Assembly (NCBI GenBank): GCA_946406115.1
Contig: OX291544.1
Coordinates: 28,227,521 to 28,291,520 of the forward strand
Direction: 5' to 3'
Length of the DNA: 64,000 bases
Source: Apoda limacodes
Taxonomy: Eukaryota; Arthropoda; Insecta; Lepidoptera; Limacodidae
Below, in pieces: positions 20,397-31,080 of the stretch (position 1 is the first letter of the stretch; each line of letters begins with the position of its first letter). The notes beneath the pieces were generated by a model that was given only the letters and a program-made list of their open reading frames with translations, was not told the DNA's origin and made no database searches. The position numbers and the translations under genes are program-made.

Positions 20397-21236
20397 TTAC
20401 CTAATTTTTATTAATACCAGATTTCTATTAATTTGGATTACATTGGGTAGTGAAAACTTAATGCATTTTGTTTTATTTGCATTAAGTACAAGATTATTAA
20501 CAGTAAACCAGTTTGAAATTTTTATAAGGTGTCTATTTATGTCGTTCGAATTGTCGTGTTTCCTGTTCACTTTAAACAATAATGAAGTGTCATCTGCAAA
20601 TAATACTATCTCTGTAAATTTTTTCACCATAAAGGGTAAGTCATTTATATATACTAAAAACAGGAAAGGCTCTAATATTGACCCTTGTGGTACACCTAGT
20701 TTCACTAGAGATCTCTGAGATTTAGCACCAATTATTACCACTTTTTGAATTCTGTTGTTTAAGTATGATTCTACAAGTTCAAGAGATTTATTTCTAACAC
20801 CATAATATTTTAATTTAGCTAACAACGTATGATGATCCACACAATCAAACGGCTTCGATAAGTCGCAAAAAACGCCAACTACATCATGGGAACTCTCCCA
20901 TGCCGCGAGAATGTGCTTCATAAGCAAGGCTTCAGCGTCAGTAGTTGAGCGTCCCCTGGTAAAACCGAATTGTCGATCATGTAAAAGTCCCTGTTTATAA
21001 AAATGTGAAAGCAATTGATTTAGTAAGATTTTTTCAAATATCTTACTAAAGACAGATATTAGTCTAAAATTTGAGGGAATTTCTTTGTCACCAGATTTAA
21101 AAAGAGGTATCAATTTACTGCATTTCATAAGGTCTAAAAATACACCATTATCAATGCATACATAAAATATATCAGCAAGATAGGGAGCAACAACTGCAAT
21201 GATTGAGCTCATTAACTTAACTGAAATTCCCCACAA
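20397..21236 (-). pseudogene. LINE reverse transcriptase domain
   Basis: The frame contains KCSKLIPLFKSGD, DRQFGFTRGRSTTDA, VVGVFCDLSKPFDCVDH, LGVPQGSILEPFLFLVYINDLP and FADDTSLL. The FADD box carries the catalytic Asp pair. The Lys-Pro-Phe of block A replaces the usual Lys-Ala-Phe. The continuation at 20331-19981 holds QWGPQITVLAGKLSSAAFAM and FHSVMSYGILLWG, the post-RT region. The frame breaks between these parts and before the linker. A stop-interrupted relic. Confidence 0.8.
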
Positions 21237-21413
21237 ATCTTCAGTATTTTTCAGATTAAGTGTTTGGGGATCAAAGTGCTTAAATTTAACGTTAACATTA
21301 CACTCAGAAACACTGTCCTTTAGAATAGATTCGGCAGCTTGGCAAGATCAAGTTAAGGATTCAGTTATTTTTGATGGTATTTCACCAAATAAATTTTCAA
21401 ATATTTGGGCAAC

Positions 21414-21770
21414 TTATTCATCAGTTAAATCAGAGTCTGTTTTGATATTAAAGTTTTGTTCACGGGCCTTTGATCTACCAGTTTCATTATTGATAACATT
21501 CCAAACAGTTTTAATCACATTATCAGATGATTTAATTTTTCTGCTTATGTGATTAGACTTTGCAACATGACAGACTGATTTAAAAAAATTTGAATACATT
21601 TTGACATGTTCATTAAGGCTTGGATTGTGCATAGGCGATTTTAGTGAATATAATTCATAAAGTCTATCTCTGCTTATTTTATTTTCTTTTGGAGCCCAGT
21701 CGTTAAATTTAGGCCTATGACTGCATCTGATTTTTTTACTTTTAAAAATGTTATTAAAAGTTTTATTCAC
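21414..21770 (-). pseudogene. LINE linker between endonuclease and RT
   Basis: 118 codons beginning NKTFNNIFKSKKIR, with CSHRPKFNDWAP and KTVWNVINNETGRSK. Such Trp-containing linkers precede the RT in Jockey-type LINEs. Confidence 0.65.
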
Positions 21771-22137
21771 TGACTGGAAAAAGTTTTTATATAAATAGTT
21801 AACATCTATTTGGGCTCAAGCACGGGCAAGATAGTTTTTAATTTTTCTACAAAACTATCTATCCGATGAACAGTGATTGGCCTACATATAATCTCTTTGT
21901 CTACTTCGGAACAAGTTATGGTTAAAGCTAGCACTCTGACCACAATGATTCGATTTCAGACAACTTATAATGTTTTTTTCTAAATATTCACAGTTACAGA
22001 ATATGTTATCTAAACATGTTGCAGTTGTTTCAGTTATTCTTGTAGGCTCTAGAAAGATATTTTCCAAGTTAAACGACTTAAATAGACTAATTAAGCGAGT
22101 ACTTAATGAGGAGTTTATAAGTAAATCTACGTTAAAA

Positions 22138-22568
22138 TCACCACATATTATAACCTTTTTTGCTTTTAGTGACTAGCTTTAGAACATTCTCCATTACTTT
22201 TTCAAACTCAGAGTAATTAGTGGAAGGTGGCCTATAGGCACAGACAATTATATATTTTTCAAGTTCTACACTAGATAATTCAATTAATTTTTTAACTGAA
22301 AGTGCAACCACATCTCTACGTTCTTTTACTTTGAATTTACTAGAATTAATGAACCTCCTCGAATATGGTTTTGTCTGTTGTAACAACTTGAAACTTGAAC
22401 ATTTTTAATATTTAACAACATCTCATGTGATTTTAACCAGTGTTCTGTTATACATAAGAAGTGTTTATTGAACTTTTCAATAAATAATTCAATTTGTAAT
22501 TCTTTGCCAAGGAAGCCTTGAATATTTTGATGGAATAATTTAAGTACATTATGCTTCCTCTTTGTCAC
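22138..22568 (-). pseudogene. LINE AP-endonuclease domain, N-terminal half
   Basis: Minus-strand frames read LKLFHQNIQGFLGK, FLCITEHWLK and, after a frame change, YIIVCAYRPPSTNYSEFE. These are the first (QNIxG), second (ITEHW) and AYRPP blocks of the APE-type endonuclease that nicks target DNA for priming. The downstream GDFN and SDH blocks are degraded. Confidence 0.75.
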
Positions 22569-22699
22569 TAAAGTCAGTTTAAAGCATTAAGAGCCACCTC
22601 ACTATTAGTAACACTACTAACAGTATCAGTGTTGTCCAAGTAGATATCTACAGAAGAGTTAAACATATTATATGCTAACAAAGTAGCCAGTCGTTGCTT

Positions 22700-23290
22700 T
22701 CAATACTTAGATAGATACAATGTACCTTTAGTCAATATAAAACTAGATATAAACTTATTTATGTCAAACAAATAAAAATTATCATTTTTACATGTCAAAT
22801 TGTACAAGACAATATTTAATTTATGGATATGTTGGTTTTGTTTATGTGACAGTCTTTTTGAAAAAGGAAAAGTGCAAATAGCAGTTTTTTTTGACTCCTC
22901 AATTTGAGAGTAAGATTTAATTAAGTCCAGCTTTGTAACTCCAAAACTATTGCCTACAAATAATATAATAGTACAGTCTTTATCATATTTTCTGCCAGCT
23001 ATTGAGTTCACAATTCGCCTGTATGTAGTATCGGGGGTACAAATGTTTATAACAGTATTGTTCAATTTATTATTCAAAATATGACCTAACCCTATACCAA
23101 CCCTATCGGAGAACATTATAGTTTTCATCATCATTGTAACACTGAAGTGAGTCCTTATCCAGAAAAAAACAGGGATGTACAGGAGTTATGCTAGCACGCA
23201 GAATACTAGCTTGACTCTGCTCTTTATTTGGTGACAAACACATCCCATTGAGTCTGTACTCAGGAAAGGTGAGGTTAGGAGTAATTAAAA
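22700..23290 (-). pseudogene. LINE ORF1 part with SGNH-hydrolase-like domain
   Basis: Upstream of 23134 the frame reads FPEYRLNGMCLSPNKEQSQ and on to the next block, with a frame change near 23110. The following 144 residues read VGIGLGHILNNKL, TVINICTPDTTYRRIVNSI, DCTIILFVGNSF and KLNIVLYNLTCKNDNFYLFD. This pattern of strand-helix blocks matches the SGNH (GDSL-like) esterase fold that occurs in ORF1 of CR1/Jockey-group LINEs; here the GxND block reads GNSF and a catalytic His is not obvious. It probably binds RNA or lipids rather than acting as an enzyme. The fold call is inference from motif spacing. Confidence 0.5.
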
Positions 23291-24183
23291 TTGCTTCATG
23301 TTAAGATTATTGATGCGAGTGATTAAAGCAAAGGAGAAAAGAAAGTGGAAGTCTTTGCCTACCCTATAACATGCATAATAATAGTTTAATAGTAGATCGC
23401 GGAAAGCTTACATTATCTACATTCATAAGTATTAACCTTGAATAGGCTATACCTAATGCAGCAATTGCAAGTTTGGGGTCTCTATTGCTTCTTCAGTCTT
23501 AGGCGGCCGCCCAACGCTTGGCCTAATGCTAAAGGGCTAAATTCTGGTGATTATCTCCTAAGACTGACAAAGTCCACAAGACCGATACATAATAAAATAA
23601 AATTACATGATACAGAAAGAAAACATATATTTTTTATTTACTATTTGATAAAAAAAACACAAAGTTAAAAACAGGAATTAAGAAATACAAAATACCAATG
23701 AATCAAAGTTTTTTGATGTCATTATTTTAATAACTCCTATCAATAGATCTTTAGATAACAATAGTATCGCGTCATTGTCATTCCTTCGTTTTTATTCTAG
23801 GTATATGTATTCTCCAGTCAACAAATAAGGGCTTCTCTTGTAATTATGACAAGCTCTCGGCTCTCCGTTGTCAATGTTCCTATTCCATTTATCGGCATCT
23901 GCGCTTCTCGAGCAGCATCTACTAACAAATTTCATTTGCATTAGTTGTTAATGATTGTAAAAAATAAATAAATGGCATTTAGTAAAAACTGATTCTGTTA
24001 TTTATCTCTTTTAAGGGTTCTATAGTAAACAAGTAACTGCCGTCCGTCTGTTCGTCTGTACGTCAAACACATTTTATTCAAATATAGCAAACAGATAATT
24101 CTACATATGTTATTTGCATCTGCGCTTCTCAAACTGCATCTACTGACACAGATATTTGAATTGGTTCCAATTGGTTGATTAGT
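23291..24183. other. Unassigned region with a 30-bp direct repeat
   Basis: GCATCTGCGCTTCTC plus GCATCTACT recurs about 220 bp apart (near 23896 and 24117). A stretch at 24012-24062 (GGGTTCTATAGTA ... CCGTCCGTCTG) looks like the widespread lepidopteran AGGGTTCCGTA repeat; a similar piece lies at 28995-29065 on the other side of the DIRS element. No gene seen. Confidence 0.45.
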
Positions 24184-24510
24184 AATTGATGATTAAACGA
24201 ACTTACCTGTAAGTGAAGTTCTATCGCAATTATATCAGTACGTTTCATTCGAAGATATAATAAACACATGTAGTACTTCCATTGTACTCGCAACTTCGCA
24301 CTTATTTAATTTTGTGGGTATTTTGAAAATACCACCCATTTTCTCTAGCGTCGCCATTACCGATAGTCTCATTCTTTAGAGAAGGTACAAAAATTTTCAG
24401 GTTAAGATGGGCATTGGGATGGGCGGGGATACAATATATCTTCGAATGAAACGTACTCATAAAATTGCGATAGAACTTCACTTACAGGTAAGTTCGTTTA
24501 ATCATCAATT
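24184..24510. repeat. Long hairpin at the recombinase end of the DIRS element
   Basis: Arms 24184-24259 and 24435-24510 are 76-bp inverted repeats with only about two or three mismatches, separated by about 175 nt. The loop holds most of a 140-bp segment (24238-24377) that is also inverted relative to the far end of the element (28794-28934). It resembles the internal complementary region of DIRS elements, though here it lies outside the terminal repeat. Confidence 0.8.
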
Positions 24511-24554
24511 ATATTTCGTACGTTTCATTCTTCAGATATAATAAACACATGTAG
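24507..24554. repeat. DIRS inverted terminal repeat, recombinase side
   Basis: Core TTCGTACGTTTCATTCTTCA followed by GATATAATAAACACATGTAG; reverse complement at 28898-28945 matches at almost every base. Immediately adjacent to the hairpin arm. Confidence 0.8.
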
Positions 24555-24761
24555 AAGTTTAGAGTAGAAAATTTTATATGTAACTATGGATTAAATGAAT
24601 TAATAAACATTTTGCGTTTTATCGGTATTATTTATTTACTCGATAAGGGTTAATCAGTTTTAACAAACAATATTTACCTAATTTTAATACATTAAATAAT
24701 TGTAAGTGATTAATAGGTATTTGTTAGGTATTATAGGCATTATCAAAATAATTAACTTGTT

Positions 24762-25700
24762 CTACAAGCGATTGGAGAAACAGACAGATCTTGCAAAATA
24801 AGCGGTATCGATCACTGGACGATTATAAAACTTTGCAAGGTCTCCGACGATCGCGACCAACCTGCTGTCTTCCTGATGACGTCAAGCGACACACCGTGAG
24901 CGTGCGCTGCGGACGTGGCGGCGTGCCGCGTGCTGTGCGCGCTGAACACCGCCACGTCTACGCCGCTTTCTGCTAGCGTCTGTTTGATCCATCGGCTGAT
25001 GGTTTGGCTACAAGTGGCCTTGTAAGGTGGCTTGGCTATCAAGAGGTTCTCTATTGAATCAAGTCTTATATTTTTCGTAACTGTTAAATAATCTTTTAAA
25101 ACAGTCGCTGGGCAAATATTAACATTCTCATTAAAGTAAGGCAAGAATAAAATTGGTTGATCGCGTCCAGCGGCGGACGTTTTGATGATGTCGGATATTA
25201 TAATTTTTATACCGTTTGGGCCGACGTTAACATTTTTAATTTTAATGCTAGTTAGCGTTTGCGCTCTGTGAGCGGTACATAAAGCTAATAGTGTTACAAG
25301 TTTTTTTGATAATTTTTCTAATGGTAGATCTAAATTTGGGCCCCATCGGGCGATGTGTTGTAAAACTATCTGTGGGTCCCAGGTAACTGCATATTTAGGA
25401 ACGTTAGGTCTTAATTTATATACACCTCTTAACAATCGTTTGATTTGTTCATGAGAACCTAACTCATTACCGAAAAGTAAACTTAATGCGGAGCGGTGAC
25501 TATTTAGAGAACCGTAAGCTGCGCCTTTGTTAAATTGTTCCGTTAGGAATAGCAATGCTGAGGGTATGCAAAACTTGTAAGGATCCGTATCATTTGTTGA
25601 ACAAAATTGCCACCAATATTTGTACGAGACACTGTATTGTTGTAATGTATTTTTGGCAAGGGATGCCATCATTATGCTCAAGGAAGCCGCAGGGACACCT
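24762..25700 (-). pseudogene. DIRS tyrosine recombinase
   Basis: The N-terminal core-binding part reads LAKNTLQQYSVSYKYWWQF. The catalytic part has the first Arg in CTAHRAQTL, the HxxR box in AHSTRHAATSAA and the following GWSRSSETL. The catalytic Tyr codon lies immediately after, but a single missing A in the run before it shifts the frame, so the continuous frame ends without the Tyr. The frame holding the Tyr continues to a stop at 24762-24764. This enzyme would integrate the circular cDNA. Start is uncertain because the frame is broken upstream near 25690. Confidence 0.85.
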
Positions 25701-25704
25701 CGTT

Positions 25705-27290
25705 TTATGAATGCATTCCTGAGAGCTTCGCTGCACCCAGGGTAACTCTTCTGAATTGTGGGTTCCTACAAGAAGGCCATGTAAGATTATGATCCGAATT
25801 TATAAAAATAATATCTGAAGTAAGCATTTTTTGTAATAGGGGGAACCAGGCCTGAGAAGGCCAATAGAGAAATATAAGTATGCCTTCGCCCTTATCTATT
25901 TTTATTTTCTCTAGACATTTTAAAACAAGAGAAAATGGCGGAAATGCATAAAAATATATTCTGTTCCACGAGATTGTGAATGCATCGATTGCTACGGCAT
26001 CCGGGTCTGGTCTCCACGACACGTATCGTTGACATTTGGCATTGGTGCGAGTAGCAAATAAATCAATATCTGGTTTACCTAATTTTTTAGTAACTTTCTT
26101 AAATGCTTTGTTAGTTAGTATAAGTTCTATATCTTTGTTAACTTTCCTTGATTCTTCATCAGCTTCTTTATTATCTTTGCTTTTAATATACGATGCAGTT
26201 AACCATATATTGCGCTCCTCGCACCATCGCACAAATGTCTTTTGTCAATTTATTTAGGTGGGGATACTGTATGCCACCCATACGGTTTATGTAACTTAAC
26301 GCTGTAGTATTGTCTACGCTTAGCAAAACAGAACAGTCATGTTTGTCAAGTGCAAAACATTTAAGGCCAAAAAAGACAGCCAATAACTCTAAATAATTCA
26401 TATGAAAAAGCAGTTCAGTAGACTTCCAATTGCCATTTACTCTTTTATTATTGCAACCGCTATTTATTATTGCGACGTAAGGACGCCGATTAGCCGCGCG
26501 AATTCTTTAATAGTACAACGTGGTAAGGACTTAAATTTTTCAATTAATGTTGATATTTTAACTCGCTTATCATCAGGTAAGGACAAGGTCATTTCGATAG
26601 TGTTATAAATAAATCCTAAGAATTTCACTTGTTGTGAAGGCTGTAAGGAACTTTTTTCAAAGTTTATTACGAACCCTAAGCATTGTAATAATTTTATAGT
26701 ATGAATTACGTTTTGTAAACATTCATTATATGTTCGCCCAATACATAATAAATCGTCTAGATATATGACAGATAAGAAGCCGCGATATCTGAGGTGGGTC
26801 ACAACTTCCTTCATAATTTTTGTAAAAGTTCTTGGTGCCGAAGACAAGCCATAGGGCATGGCGGTAAATTCGTAATTAATTGTTTTATTATTTTGGTTCT
26901 GAAATTGAAACCGTAAATATTTTCTTTGTGATGGATTGATGGGTACAAAAAGATAAGACTCTTTTATGTCTATCGTAGCCATAAAGCCATTGTGAGGAAT
27001 TAATTTGCATGCTGTCCGGTAGTCCTCCATTTTAAAATGATTTTGAGTAACGAAAGTGTTTAGCGATTTCAAATTTAAAATAAATCTGTTGCTACCGTTG
27101 GATTTGGGGGCTAAAAATATTTTAGAGATAAATTGATCTTCTTGTGACTCACACTCAGATATCGCACCTAGTTCTACTAAGTTTTCGATAGCTACGGACA
27201 TGTTCAGATTTTCCTCTCTTGTAAATGTACTGGAGGGTACTTTGAGTTGGAAAACCTGTTCCGAAAACGGTATATTGTAACCGTTTTTTA
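25705..27290 (-). pseudogene. DIRS reverse transcriptase and RNase H
   Basis: The RT frame (27201-26467) shows FISKIFLAPKSNGSNRFIL, MATIDIKESYLFVPI, FTAMPYGLSSAPRTF and SVIYLDDLLCIG (YLDD catalytic box). The RNase H-like part follows at 26401-26183 (YLELLAVFFGLKCF, LLSVDNTTALSYIN). The tail at 26232-25705 (WLTASYIKSKDNKEAD, GKPDIDLFATRTNAKC, FYAFPPFSLVLK) is typical of DIRS polyproteins. Sequence between RT thumb and RNase H is deleted near 26466 and there are frame changes near 26230. Confidence 0.85.
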
Positions 27291-28665
27291 TCCAACCTAA
27301 TACCTGTGTGGTTAGTATCGTGTGTAGGCACGGCGCTTGCTCTGGTTGTAAGCAGCGCGGGGCCGAGTGGCTGCTGGTGCCGGCGCTGGTCGTTGGTATG
27401 TCTTCGCTGCTCGTGAAGGCCCTCCGCGCCCGCCCCTGGTTGCCGAGGGATAACGAGGAGAGCCTATCCCGTTTCCCTGCAGCTGTGACCTCGATGCCGA
27501 TGCTCCAGGTGTGGAAGTGGGCACAGAAAAAGCTGTCTGTTTTTTGATCTGCGAACCATGTCGTCCTATGGCTTTCGATGCCCTTATGGTATCGGAGAGC
27601 TTTTCTCCAAAGAGCGTCTCATCTCTTTCGTGTTTCTAAAGATGGAACTACAAGTTTTGTTCTTATTTGAGTGTCTGTGTAATGTAGGTCTGTAAGAATC
27701 CTACAGCCATCGGAAAGTATTTTAATAACTTGGATTTTGTCACCTCCGAGGAGAAGCTCAGTAATGGCTTTGTTAATTGCGGTAAGGCCGAGGCCTAACT
27801 GGTCCTGTTTATTGCGTATATTATTATCGCGATTTATGGTGACTTCTGAAACCGCTGCCTTAACTTCGGGATTTAAAGTAGGCGCCTTAAGATATTTACA
27901 GTTATCAGGTATCTAATACTCTTTTTATAATTTTTCTTTAACATCCTTAGTTAGTCCTCTTTTTAATATAGGAAGCCAACGTACAGCCAAGGTGTGGTGA
28001 ATGTTTTCACCATAAGTTGATTGTTCGTCCGTTGGGTCACCTAGTGCTGACAAAAGTTCCGGATCAAGCTCCGGGGTCTGGTTTTGTAATAGTTCCGATT
28101 GCGTCACTGGAGCGGACTGCTCAGTGGTTTCATCGAAATCGTGAATTTCTTTTGTACTGTCATCGTTTTGTGTGGTTCCGTTATCTGAAACGATTATTTA
28201 TACATTTTTTTTTTTTTTTTTTTTTAAATCAACAAGTTTTTGTTATACCCTAGTATTAACCCCCAATTAACTTTTAGGTTTAATTAATGCATCATGCTAT
28301 ACCTTCGTGATACCCTCCAGGCTAGCTTAGAGATGCCAATCTAGGTATTTTATGTTAACCAGCAATTAACTTCTGGGTTAATTTTACGCATCATGCTATA
28401 CCTTCGTGATACCCCCAACGTGATATCCTCCAGGCTAGCTTAGAGATGCCAATTTTGGTATTTTATTTACCATGTATATACCTATATCGCATATTTGCTC
28501 ATATTGCAGTTTAAGTAAAAACGGTACTCACAAGAAACGAAAGAAACACGAAAAAACATCCGACTTGCTCTGGTTTTCTTCGGAATCCGACGAAGACGAA
28601 TACACTATCACACGCTTTCGTTTTCTATTTGAACATTCCTTTAGTTTTTTTAATTTTTTGTTCAT
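27215..28665 (-). pseudogene. DIRS gag-like region, possibly with an intron
   Basis: From about 28187 to 27300 the conceptual translation, with several stops, gives LAVRWLPILKRGLTKDVKEK, LIPDNCKYLKAPTLNPEVK, NKQDQLGLGLTAINKAITEL and ILSDGCRILTDLHYTDTQIR, the conserved gag block of arthropod DIRS elements. A separate open piece at 28665-28536 starts MNKKLKKLKECSNRKRKR with acidic SSSSDSEEN. A donor-like GTGAGT follows at about 28531, and an acceptor TTTCAG precedes the main gag block at about 28188. The phases do not join cleanly, so an intron is only a proposal. Confidence 0.65.
28262..28470. repeat. Two tandem copies of a ~100-bp unit in the DIRS leader
   Basis: Both copies carry GCATCATGCTATACCTTCGT and CCAGGCTAGCTTAGAGATGCC and end in GGTATTTTAT. 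They lie between the gag block and the candidate first exon. Confidence 0.8.
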
Positions 28666-28793
28666 AATATGATATTTTACTATCTGCACAATGCTTAGGC
28701 ATTTTCTAAATTTTAGCAATGAAGATAAAAGAATATTGTAAAGATTTCAATAAAAACTATTCGAGAAGTGAGTGCTTGTTGCCGCGCACAATA

Positions 28794-28945
28794 AAAGAAT
28801 GAGACTATCGGTAATGGCGACGCTAGAGCAAATGGGTGGTATTTTCAAAATACCCACAAAATTAAATAAGTGCGAAGTTGCGAGTACAATGGAAGTACTA
28901 CATGTGTTTATTATATCTGAAGAATGAAACGTACGAAATATAATT
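28794..28945. repeat. DIRS inverted terminal repeat, gag side, long form
   Basis: 28898-28945 pairs with 24507-24554. The longer 28794-28934 pairs with 24238-24377 (about 140 bp, very few differences). Confidence 0.8.
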
Positions 28946-30357
28946 AATAATTGTATAAGATAAATTAATTAAATAAACTTTTCATTCTGTTATAAACCCT
29001 TTTTAGGGTTTCATAGTCAAAACGAGAACCTTTATCAGCTGTGCGCTATCTGTCAGTCTGTCTGTGTGTCACAACCATTTTATTCAGAGTTATAGTCTTT
29101 AAAAGGCTGCAATGCTGAAATGAGGCATTTATATACACCCTTTTTCACTATTTGACAAAAACTGCCCTTTTCATTATAGGTATACGCTATAACGCAAGTA
29201 CGAGTACCTAATCCCATGCTAAATTAGTTGTCTTTATGCAGGTTTCCTTGCAGTTTTTTTTTAGTTTTTGTTAACAACTCACGCGTTAATTTTGTAAGGC
29301 TTGCTTCATCAAAAGAAAATAATCATCTTACGCAATGTTTAGGTGGTGCATGCTTAACTGTAATAGGTATTTCGTAAGTATTTACTTACTTCGTTCATCA
29401 CGGCAGATAGGTAGGTAGATTTTGTTGGTTCCCGTTCATTTTGTGGGTTCTTCTTTTAATTGCAAATCAATTCTTTGTTTCTCGCAAATTCCCAAATAAA
29501 TACTTAAGATCTATAGGATTTCTTCCCGTAGCCGGCGACGTCGTCGTTTTATTCTGCTATAGGTGTATAATATAATATTCTTTACGTAGGTTACAGTACT
29601 TTCTTTAAACTCGCTTGTTTTTAAAGATAGTCTTTGATCTAAGTCAAAATAAATTCGAAACGTTTTTATTTATAGTTAATCAAAGCACATCTGAAACTTT
29701 AATTTTGCTAAATACATGAAAACACGGTAAAAATCACTATAAGAGTTAATAGAAGTTCCAGAGAAGTTTTTTGAAAACACTTAAAGAGCGTGCCTGAGTG
29801 TAATGCCTTTAATTTGCGCGTTTTTTGACATATTACGCAGATATGGCTTAGTGTTAGCGCGCTAATTTGCTAATGACATTATTAATGACATTAGGCAATA
29901 TCCTGGTTGGCGGTAACTTTTGACGCATCAAAGAGATTTATCGCGACTCTAGCGCGTTGTTGTAGCCACACCTGCTGCAGCCATTCGGTATACTGCGAAC
30001 GCGAAAAACTCGGACGCTTTCAAGTGAATGGTGAAGTGAAGTAATGATGGAGTGGATAAATGATAAATGCATCGAGTTCTTGGAAGCTTTCTGTACTGAC
30101 CCTTCCGAGTAATGTAATAAATTAAAATTAAAGTTATACACATTCATAAAATACGCCAGAGCAGCCGCCGCCTCCATCATGCCTTAATATCGAGTTGAAT
30201 GCGCTAAAAACAGCTAGAAGCTAAGCTCAAACGTTCAACTTATAGTGTGGCCAGTGTGGTCACCCATTTAGTGCATAATTTAGTGCATCATTTATTGTTA
30301 GTTAATTAATTTAATACTTAGAGCTTAAGTGTCATTCCGGTGAAGCCCCATTACTAT
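28946..30357. other. Unassigned AT-rich region
   Basis: A degenerate AGGGTTTCATAGTC ... CTGTCAGTCTGTCTG piece at 28995-29065 resembles a common lepidopteran repeat. The rest holds only short open frames without domains. Confidence 0.45.
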
Positions 30358-31080
30358 CTATTATCGTTTGTCGAAACGTTCAATTTCAATACCTAAATAA
30401 CTATTTAAACAAATTATTAAAAAAAAATTAAGGACCTAATTTCTTTTTTTAATTAATAAATTTTCTGTTTGTCCGAACGTAAACTTTCGATATCTAAGTA
30501 AATTTTTAAACAAGTTATTAAAAGTGAAAATTATTTAAGAACCTAATAACGTAGTTAATTTATAAATTGTGTGTGATTGTGTTCGTCGGAACGGTAACCT
30601 ATACCTAAATAAATGTTTAAACAAGAGAAGTTACTTAAGGACCTAATCGCGCAACTTAATTAATTAATTGTTTGTTTGTTGGAATGTTAACTTTAGATGC
30701 CTAAGGTTGGGTTGCATCAACTAACTTTGACGTTAACCAGACGTCAAAAATGGGAGATTGTATCAAAATTTGCATAGTTAGCTATTTTTAAACTAAATCG
30801 GCCTGACAAAGTTTCAAAACCACTCTCTAGTTAACTTTAAAAGTAGGCGACGAGAGAAATTTCCATATAACATAACGCTTTTTGTGACTGGTTAATATCA
30901 AACAGAGCCTTAGTAAATTTTAAAACAAGTTATGAAAAGATAAAATTACTTGAAGACCTAATCACGTAGTTTAATTTATAAATTGCCTATTTTCTATTTA
31001 TGTCTGTTGAAATTTTAACTTTCGATATCTAAATAAATGTCTAAATAAAATATTTAAAAAAAAATTACTTACGTTATTTA
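30358..31080. repeat. Imperfect tandem array, ~105-119 bp unit, interrupted
   Basis: Units contain a gene-like phrase ATATCTAAATAAATGTTTAA followed by AACAAGTTATTAAAA and AAGGACCTAATCACGTAGTT. Centres near 30403, 30507, 30613, 30918 and 31037 give spacings of about 104, 106, 305 and 119 bp. The long gap matches one unit plus about 200 bp of foreign sequence. Confidence 0.75.
30705..30910. mobile_element. MITE-like insertion inside the tandem array
   Basis: About 200 bp beginning GGTTGGGTTGCATCAACTAACTT, a start known from lepidopteran MITEs of the 'GGGTTGCACCAACT' type. It contains TTAACCAGACGTC and a GACTGGTTAA end. A full inverted partner is not clear. Confidence 0.45.

Larger units (their letters stand above)
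19850..23290 (-). mobile_element. Jockey/CR1-group LINE, near full length, degenerate
   Basis: On the minus strand the order is an ORF1 part (23290-22700), endonuclease (22568-22138), a linker (21770-21414), reverse transcriptase (21236-20397) and post-RT region (20331-19981). Frames are interrupted at several points. A shortened copy lies inverted at 18125-19012. Confidence 0.8.
24184..28945 (-). mobile_element. DIRS-type tyrosine-recombinase retrotransposon
   Basis: Read on the minus strand the element has a gag-like region, a reverse transcriptase with YLDD box, an RNase H-like region, and last a tyrosine recombinase. It has no integrase and no direct LTRs; instead inverted repeats lie at 24507-24554 and 28898-28945 with additional inverted copies at the recombinase end. 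This domain order and these termini define DIRS elements, which integrate by recombination of a circular DNA and make no target-site duplication. All parts carry frameshifts or stops, so the copy is dead. Confidence 0.85.

Noticed and set aside
24184..24510. Hairpin as a microRNA precursor
   Set aside because: The arms are 76 bp with a ~175-nt loop and lie at a transposon terminus, unlike a pre-miRNA.
30358..31080. CRISPR-like array
   Set aside because: The units are long, imperfect and contiguous with no regular unique spacers, and the genome is eukaryotic.
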